Origin: an uncultured Vogesella sp.
Lineage (GTDB): Bacteria > Pseudomonadota > Gammaproteobacteria > Burkholderiales > Chromobacteriaceae
Assembly: GCA_946479405.1 (NCBI GenBank)
Contig: CAMLGD010000035.1
Span: 1 to 20,749 of the forward strand
DNA: 20,749 bases
Reading direction: 5' to 3'
The notes under the pieces were generated by a model, which saw nothing but the letters and a program-made list of their open reading frames with translations, made no database searches and had not been told where the DNA came from. Position numbers and translations under genes: made by a program. Of this stretch, positions 15,920 through 20,749 are shown piece after piece (the first letter of the stretch is position 1; the number at the start of each line of letters is the position of its first letter).

Positions 15920-17176
15920 ATGAAATCCACCACTTTCCATTTTGTTGCACCCGCCCTGCCGGTGCTACTGCTGCCCTTTGCCGGCCTGTTGCTACCGGCC
16001 TCCAGTGGTGTGCAGCTGGCGCTTGCCCTGCTGAGCTGCCTGTTGATACTGGGACTGCTGACCTGGCGTGCACAACGCCACCTCATCCGCCCACTGCTCT
16101 ACATCGACAGCCACCTGGAAGCACTGGCGGCGGAGCCTATCAATCTGGCACAGCCACTGCAGATGCAGGACTGCGGAAAGTGGGTGGACTGTGGCGACCA
16201 TATCAATGGTGTGTTCCAGCGCATCGACGGCTCGTTTGGCGAGGTAATCGCCACCGCCGCCCGGCTGATGCCGATGGCGCAGGAGCTCACCGACACCTAT
16301 AGCGCCATCCTGCAGAAAAACATGCTGCAGGCCTCGCATGGCGAAGTGCTGATCCAGGGTATCGCCAGCATGATCGCCCAGGCCGAACAGCTGCGCGGCC
16401 AACTGCAGGCCATCACTGCGGCAGCCGCCAACGCCGAACAGGACATGGGCGTCAGCCGTGAGGCGACGCTGACCGTGATCGACGGTGTCACCGAAGTGGC
16501 ACGTATGCTGGAGCAATCGGAGCGCGATGTGCAGGCGCTGTCCGCCGCCTCCGATCGTATCGGCAATATTCTGGACGTGATCCGTGACATTGCCGACCAG
16601 ACCAATCTGCTGGCGCTGAACGCCGCCATCGAGGCAGCACGTGCTGGCGAGGCCGGTCGTGGCTTTGCCGTAGTGGCGGACGAAGTGCGCAAGCTGGCGC
16701 ACCGCACGCAGGAAGCCACCACCCAGGTGCGCGACATCATGGGCGAAGTGCAGCATGGTACACGTACCGTGGTGAAAACCATGGCCGCTTCGCAGCAGCG
16801 CGCCGACGATACCGCTACCCATGCCGGCAGCTCGCGCGCCAAGCTGGACCAGGTGACCGCCGCCATTTCCGACATCAACACCGCCGCCAACGGTATCGGT
16901 GACGCCGTTGCCGCCCAGGCCGAGGCAGTGAATGCCTCCAAGAACTCCTGCGACATTCTGGTACAGCTGAACCAGGACGCGCTGAGCACCAGCCGTATCC
17001 ACGCTGTATCGCCGGAAGACCTGCGCAAGCTCAGCGAACGCCTGAAAAACGCCTTGACCCATTTCGAGCTGAGTCATTTCCAATGGAACGACCAGCGCCG
17101 TAACCGCGCCCGCACCAGCGAACTGATGCTGAGCGGTGACGATGTCGCGGCCGGTGGCGATATCGAGCTGTTCTAG
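15920..17176 (+). CDS. methyl-accepting chemotaxis protein without periplasmic sensor
   Basis: The 418-aa receptor has two hydrophobic helices close together at the N-terminus (about 8-26 and 31-48) with only a few residues between them. It therefore lacks a periplasmic ligand-binding domain. A cytoplasmic region of about 150 residues follows, then the MCP signalling domain. The domain contains the hairpin tip [18 protein letters not shown] (from residue 226) and [14 protein letters not shown]. The cytoplasmic part contains [15 protein letters not shown], with two cysteines six residues apart (85, 91), which may be a redox or metal sensor. This is inference. The ATG at 15920 gives a proper membrane N-terminus; an earlier in-frame start at 15620 is rejected since it overlaps the divergent gene. 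Confidence 0.92.
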   Translation: MKSTTFHFVAPALPVLLLPFAGLLLPASSGVQLALALLSCLLILGLLTWRAQRHLIRPLLYIDSHLEALAAEPINLAQPLQMQDCGKWVDCGDHINGVFQRIDGSFGEVIATAARLMPMAQELTDTYSAILQKNMLQASHGEVLIQGIASMIAQAEQLRGQLQAITAAAANAEQDMGVSREATLTVIDGVTEVARMLEQSERDVQALSAASDRIGNILDVIRDIADQTNLLALNAAIEAARAGEAGRGFAVVADEVRKLAHRTQEATTQVRDIMGEVQHGTRTVVKTMAASQQRADDTATHAGSSRAKLDQVTAAISDINTAANGIGDAVAAQAEAVNASKNSCDILVQLNQDALSTSRIHAVSPEDLRKLSERLKNALTHFELSHFQWNDQRRNRARTSELMLSGDDVAAGGDIELF

Positions 17177-17196
17177 TCGACGCTTTGCTGCCCTAA

Positions 17197-17235
17197 AAAA
17201 TGCGGCCAACCTTTAGCCAAGGTTGGCCGCATTTT
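17197..17235. terminator. bidirectional terminator built from an inverted GCGGCCAAC pair
   Basis: A perfect 17-bp stem (AAAATGCGGCCAACCTT at 17197-17213 with its complement at 17219-17235) encloses a five-base loop (TAGCC). A/T runs flank both sides, suiting termination in both directions between the convergent MCP and GMC genes. The two arms are GCGGCCAAC copies at 17202-17210 and 17222-17230. Confidence 0.88.
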
Positions 17236-17253
17236 GTTGTGCATAGCTCGCCT

Positions 17254-18846
17254 TCACGCCATGCGCCGCCGCAGTGCTTCCGCCGCCCGCAACGCAAAGC
17301 CATACACCGACAGCTGCGGATTGGCGCCGATACTGGTGGGAAACAGCGAGCCGTCGATCACGGTCAGGTTCTGCAGCTGCCAGTGGCGCCCGTAGCCATC
17401 CACCACGCCGTGCCGCTCGTCCGCGGCCATCGCCGCGCCTCCCATCACATGTGCACTGACCACCCGGGTGCGCAAAACCTGCATCGGTAGCGCAGCAATC
17501 ATCTGCCGCGCGGCGCGCCAGCTGCGGGCCAGGCCGGCATCCTCATGCACCGGCAACACCGCCCGCGCGCCGGCGGCAAACTGCAGCTCGGCCATGCTCA
17601 GCAGCGCACGCCGCGCCGCCTCCCACTCCACTGCGCCCAGCGGGTAATCCAGCAGGGGCGAACCATCGGCGCGCAGCCGCACTTGCCCGCCGACGCTTTG
17701 CGGATGGAAGCCGTCGCGCAATAGCGCCAGAGTGACATTGAGATGTGGCATCCGCTGCATCAGCCGCTGGTGTGGTACGCCATTGCCGGGCAAGGTAGCA
17801 GCCATGATCAGCGGGTGGATGGGCGGCACTTCCAGCTTGTAACCCAGCGGACCGTCAATGGCGCCACGATGCAGGAAGTGATCGCTATACACCGACTGCG
17901 GCGCACCGTAGTAGCCCTCGATACGCCGGGCAAAGATCGCGCCGGACAACAGTACCGGATGCAGAAAGGTGCGCTTGCCCAGCTGGCGGTACGGGTCCGG
18001 CGCGCGGCTGCGCAGCAAAATCGCCGGGGTGCCAATGGCACCGGCCGACAGCACCACCTGCCGTGCCCTTACCGTCACCTGCCGTCCACTGCGTTGCACA
18101 CCATCGGCCAGCAGCGCGTCTGCCAGTACCCCGTCGACACGCGCTCCCGCCAGCTGCAGCTGGCGCACCCGCACCCGGGTCAGCAACTGCGCGCCAGCCG
18201 CCAGCGCCGCCGGAATGGCGCTGACCAGCATCGACTGCTTGGCATTGGTAGCGCAGCCGGTACCGCAATAGCCCAGGTTCCAGCAGCCACGCACATTGCG
18301 GCGCATGCGGCCGTGGCTCAATCCCAGCGCCTCGCAACCGCGCGCCAGTACCGCGTTATTGGGGTTGGGGTCTGCCTCCCATGGCGCGATCCCCAGCCGC
18401 GCTTCGGCCCGGTCGAACCACGGCTGCATCGCGGACTCGCTCAGCTCGGCCAAGCCGTGCGTCTGCCGCCACCAGTCAAGTGTGGTGGCCGGCGTGCGAA
18501 AGCTGCTGGTCCAGTTTACGGTGGTGCTGCCCCCTACGCAGCGACCCTGCAGGATGGTAATGCCCTTGTCCGCAGTTTGGCGGTTGGCAGACTCCTGATA
18601 CAGCTGCGGGTAGGCCTGCGCCTCGTCCAGCCGGAAGTTGCTGGAGCTGTGCAATGCCCCCTCTTCCAGCAGCACCACGCGCAGACCAGCCTGCGCCAGC
18701 AGTTCGGCAGCCATGCCGCCCCCAGCACCGCTGCCGACAATCGCGACATCGCACTCCAGTTGCAGGTCGCGCTCCAGCCGGCTGGCATCGGTTACCCGCC
18801 AGCCGGCGGCCAGCCCGGTCTGCCACGGGTCGGGCAAGCGGCTCAT
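17254..18846 (-). CDS. GMC-family FAD oxidoreductase (alcohol/choline dehydrogenase-like)
   Basis: This 530-aa flavoprotein oxidises an alcohol or sugar with FAD. The dinucleotide site is VAIVGSGAGGGMAAELL (Gly38, Gly40, Gly43) followed by VVLLEEG (acidic residue for the ribose). GRCVGGSTTVNW is the second GMC signature. A cysteine pattern GCWNLGYCGTGC (C188, C194, C198) occurs, as in many long-chain alcohol oxidase-like members. The C-terminal active site is seen as AHVMGG (His466) and GANPQLSVYG (Asn509). No signal peptide is present. The start overlaps the stop of the Tat-signal gene by four bases (ATGA). It likely forms a complex with that partner; the substrate is unknown. Confidence 0.92.
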   Translation of the reverse strand: MSRLPDPWQTGLAAGWRVTDASRLERDLQLECDVAIVGSGAGGGMAAELLAQAGLRVVLLEEGALHSSSNFRLDEAQAYPQLYQESANRQTADKGITILQGRCVGGSTTVNWTSSFRTPATTLDWWRQTHGLAELSESAMQPWFDRAEARLGIAPWEADPNPNNAVLARGCEALGLSHGRMRRNVRGCWNLGYCGTGCATNAKQSMLVSAIPAALAAGAQLLTRVRVRQLQLAGARVDGVLADALLADGVQRSGRQVTVRARQVVLSAGAIGTPAILLRSRAPDPYRQLGKRTFLHPVLLSGAIFARRIEGYYGAPQSVYSDHFLHRGAIDGPLGYKLEVPPIHPLIMAATLPGNGVPHQRLMQRMPHLNVTLALLRDGFHPQSVGGQVRLRADGSPLLDYPLGAVEWEAARRALLSMAELQFAAGARAVLPVHEDAGLARSWRAARQMIAALPMQVLRTRVVSAHVMGGAAMAADERHGVVDGYGRHWQLQNLTVIDGSLFPTSIGANPQLSVYGFALRAAEALRRRMA

Positions 18847-19340
18847 AGCAAACCTTTCATCGTTGCTGGCACGCGGTAATCGATGCCCGCCCAGCTGGCG
18901 GCATCGCCATACCAGGCGGCATACAGCAGGCTGTGCAAGGCCTGATAGCCACTGCGCAGCAGACTGAACCGGCTGTAGCGCCAGCGCTGCAAGAAGGCCC
19001 GCACCTCGCCCACGCTAGCCTCCGGCCACGGCGCTGCCACGCCCGCCAGCAATCGACGCGCGACAGGCTGCTGCAGCAGATCAAACAATTGGCGCAGCTC
19101 GGCCTGCACCGCCAGTGGCAGCCCATCGATCGCCGCCAGCACATTGGCCGTCACCTGCAGTGGCCCGCTGGCGGGTAGCGGCCCCAGCATGCAGCGCGCC
19201 AGCACGGTGATCAGTTGCCGGTCGGCCACGTTGGCCGCAAAGCCCGGCGCCGCCGGCGGTACCGCCAGACGACCGGCCACCGCCAGTGCCAGCCCGCCCA
19301 GCAGCCCGGTATGCAATAACTGCCGCCGCGACAGCCTCAT
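18843..19340 (-). CDS. Tat-signal small subunit (gluconate 2-dehydrogenase subunit 3-like)
   Basis: The 165-aa protein opens with a twin-arginine signal (SRRQLLHTGLLGGLALAVAG) and is likely exported folded. The mature part is helical with LLQQPVARRLLAGVAAPWP and a long helix FLQRWRYSRFSLLRSGYQAL, similar to the small subunit of gluconate 2-dehydrogenase-type complexes (gluconate_2-dh3). In such systems a small Tat-signal partner can carry the flavoprotein across the membrane. Here the GMC protein has no signal of its own, so a hitchhiker model is attractive. Both ends overlap neighbours by four bases, indicating translational coupling. Confidence 0.82.
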   Translation of the reverse strand: MRLSRRQLLHTGLLGGLALAVAGRLAVPPAAPGFAANVADRQLITVLARCMLGPLPASGPLQVTANVLAAIDGLPLAVQAELRQLFDLLQQPVARRLLAGVAAPWPEASVGEVRAFLQRWRYSRFSLLRSGYQALHSLLYAAWYGDAASWAGIDYRVPATMKGLL

Positions 19341-20749
19341 TTGATCCGCCCCAGCATCAGGCGCAACAAGTAATGCACCACCTTGCCATATGGCGGCCGG
19401 GTCAGCACAGTAGTGGCCAGCCGCGATTGCCGGAACACCGGCAGCAGCTTGCTGAAAGTCAAAAAGCCTTCGTGGCCGTGGTAATGACCCATGCCAGAGC
19501 TGCCAACGCCACCAAACGGCAGCTGGTCCTGCACCACGTGCAGCAGGGTGTCGTTGATGCAGACACCGCCAGCCAGCGTGGTGTTCAGCACGTGGGCAAT
19601 GCGGCTACGGTCGTCGTCGAACAGGTATAGCGCTAGCGGTCGTGGATGTTGCCGGATATGCGCCAGCGCTTCGTCCAGCTGCTGGTAGCTAATGATGGGC
19701 AGCAAAGGGCCAAAGATCTCTTCGCGCATGACCGCGGCGTCCGCCGGCGCCTGTTCGATCAGTGTCAGTGGCAGCTTGCAGGCGGCCATCAGGCTGGCGT
19801 CATCCTCATCGCACAGCGCCTCTACCTGCGCGCCACGCTGCCGGGCATCATCACGCCAGGCCAGCAGCCGCTCAAGGTGCTGCCGGTTGATGATGGCGGT
19901 GTAGTCCGGGTTGTCGGCCAGCCGCGGGTAGGCATCGCGTGTCGCGCCACGCAGCGCGGCGACAAAGGCATCGCGATCGGTGGCATGCAGCAGCACGTAA
20001 TCCGGTGCCACGCAGGTCTGCCCGGCATTGAGCAGTTTGCCGGCCACCACGCTGCGAGCCGCCCGCGCCATGTCGACGCCCGGTGCGAGCAGCAGCGGGC
20101 ACTTGCCGCCCAGCTCCAGCGTCACCGGCGTCAGGTTGGCCGCAGCCGCCTGCATCACCATGCGGCCAACCCGGGTGGAGCCGGTGAACAGCAAATGATC
20201 GAACGGCAGATTGCCGAAGGCCGCCGCGACATCCAGCCCGCCGTTAACCACCCGCACCACATCGCTCCCCAGGTAGCGCTCGCACAGCCGCGCCAGCAGT
20301 TCGCCGCTGCGTGGCGACAGCTCTGACATCTTCACCATGGCGCGATTGCCCGCTGCCAGTGCGCTGGTCAGCGGCCCCAGCGCCAGGAACACCGGGTAGT
20401 TCCACGGCACGATAATGCCCGCCACCCCCAGCGACTGCGGCTGCACCTGGGCGCGTGCCGGCCAGAACCACGGCGACACGCCACGGCGTTGCGGCCGCAT
20501 CCAGCTTTTCAGTTTGCGGCGTGCCAGGCGGACTCCCTCCAGCGCCGGAAACAGCTCGGCCAGCCGTGTTTCCACTGCGCTGCGGCAGCCGAAGTCGGCA
20601 TTGAGCGCTGCAATCCATTCGGCCTGATGCTCGGTCACGATACGCTGCAGTCCGCTCAGCCAGCGCTGGCGCGTGGCATAATCCGGCCGCGTTTGGGCTG
20701 CGTGCTGTTGCAGTTCGGCAAGGCTTGCGCGCAGACTGTCGGCGATGGG
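19337..20749 (-). CDS. coniferyl-aldehyde-dehydrogenase-like ALDH (5' end cut off)
   Basis: The reading frame remains open through the end of the window, so the N-terminus is missing; 470 residues are visible. This is an NAD(P)-dependent aldehyde dehydrogenase closest to coniferyl aldehyde dehydrogenase (calB type), as shown by LNADFGCRSAVETRLAELFP and WMRPQRRG near the start. Catalytic features are IIVPWNYPV (Asn), FTGSTRVG (nucleotide fold), ELGGKCP (Glu212 of the visible part) and AGQTCVAPDYV (Cys246 of the visible part). A GTG at 20638 is not the start because coding continues upstream with matching sequence. It overlaps the Tat-signal gene by four bases. Together with the GMC protein it would convert an alcohol to an acid via an aldehyde; the true substrate is unknown. 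Confidence 0.9.
   Translation of the reverse strand, partial: PIADSLRASLAELQQHAAQTRPDYATRQRWLSGLQRIVTEHQAEWIAALNADFGCRSAVETRLAELFPALEGVRLARRKLKSWMRPQRRGVSPWFWPARAQVQPQSLGVAGIIVPWNYPVFLALGPLTSALAAGNRAMVKMSELSPRSGELLARLCERYLGSDVVRVVNGGLDVAAAFGNLPFDHLLFTGSTRVGRMVMQAAAANLTPVTLELGGKCPLLLAPGVDMARAARSVVAGKLLNAGQTCVAPDYVLLHATDRDAFVAALRGATRDAYPRLADNPDYTAIINRQHLERLLAWRDDARQRGAQVEALCDEDDASLMAACKLPLTLIEQAPADAAVMREEIFGPLLPIISYQQLDEALAHIRQHPRPLALYLFDDDRSRIAHVLNTTLAGGVCINDTLLHVVQDQLPFGGVGSSGMGHYHGHEGFLTFSKLLPVFRQSRLATTVLTRPPYGKVVHYLLRLMLGRIK

Larger units (their letters stand above)
418..20170. repeat. dispersed 10-mer family TGCGGCCAAC (candidate DNA uptake sequence)
   Basis: The coordinates span the first to last copy; only the listed sites are repeats. 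Plus-strand GCGGCCAAC starts at 418, 2923, 4692, 5596, 7763, 8967, 9711, 14811, 16395, 17202 and 20162. The complement GTTGGCCGC starts at 2748, 6146, 7037, 7756, 9684, 12141, 13109, 13782, 17222, 19230 and 20135. In 19 of 22 copies the base 5' of the core is T; exceptions are the two fused copies in the 7751 palindrome and the copy at 16395. Seven copies are non-coding. The coding copies encode AAN, VGR, LAA, WPQ or GQL, so protein sequence does not explain them. Two pairs form terminators. I counted by eye; a few near matches exist at 3902 and 12505. Confidence 0.8.

Noticed and set aside
15778..16086. N-terminal extension of the 330-aa gene from 16086
   Set aside because: The added 103 codons run antisense to the MCP start and look like shadow sequence.
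15992..17209. Minus-strand 405-codon ORF antisense to the second MCP
   Set aside because: It is the usual Gly/His-rich antisense shadow of an MCP coding region.
418..20170. Explaining the repeated GCGGCCAAC as a Chi-like or chromosome-segregation motif
   Set aside because: Those motifs are strand-polar, whereas copies here are split 11/11 and form inverted pairs at terminators.
1..20749. Classical Neisseria uptake sequence GCCGTCTGAA, CRISPR arrays, tRNA genes and IS ends
   Set aside because: None was seen on reading both strands by eye.

Overview
The window looks like chromosomal DNA from a high-GC betaproteobacterium. Protein families and gene style suggest Neisseriales (Chromobacteriaceae/Vogesella-like); this is an inference, since no rRNA or other taxonomic marker is present. 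Genes are densely packed on both strands. There is no tRNA, rRNA, CRISPR array, transposase or phage gene.

Layout: (1) 1-1338, the end of a cytochrome bo3 quinol oxidase operon (cyoC end, cyoD, cyoE), closed by a strong terminator. (2) 1402-2757, an AT-richer island with two minus-strand orphan genes, a cysteine-rich protein and a secreted DUF3828-like protein. (3) 2758-4269, a hotdog thioesterase divergent from thymidine kinase (tdk), which overlaps a small unknown gene. (4) 4309-5879, a minus-strand operon for an exported cupredoxin, a LolA-like exported protein and an SRPBCC protein. (5) 6005-8131, a methyl-accepting chemotaxis protein (MCP) and a small ribbon-helix-helix-like protein. (6) 8253-13094, an iron-uptake type cluster (imelysin, di-heme oxidoreductase, second imelysin, DUF1513 protein) behind a sigma70 promoter overlapped by a Fur-box-like site. 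(7) 13174-14772, a YkgJ-type Cys-cluster protein divergent from an alkaline-phosphatase/NPP-superfamily hydrolase. (8) 14785-17176, an unknown 330-aa protein divergent from an MCP without a periplasmic sensor domain. (9) 17254-20749, a translationally coupled minus-strand operon: aldehyde dehydrogenase (cut by the window end), a small Tat-signal protein and a GMC oxidoreductase, probably an alcohol-to-aldehyde-to-acid route.

The most striking signal is not a gene. The 9-mer GCGGCCAAC or its complement occurs 22 times by hand count, 11 per strand, about once per 0.94 kb. In 19 of 22 copies it is preceded by T, giving TGCGGCCAAC. Copies lie in intergenic DNA and in several reading frames of unrelated genes. 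Two inverted pairs form the terminator hairpins at 7751-7776 and 17197-17235. Density, lack of strand bias, frame independence and terminator pairing all match the Neisseriaceae DNA uptake sequence (DUS), but the word differs from the classical GCCGTCTGAA. I propose it as a candidate uptake-sequence dialect.
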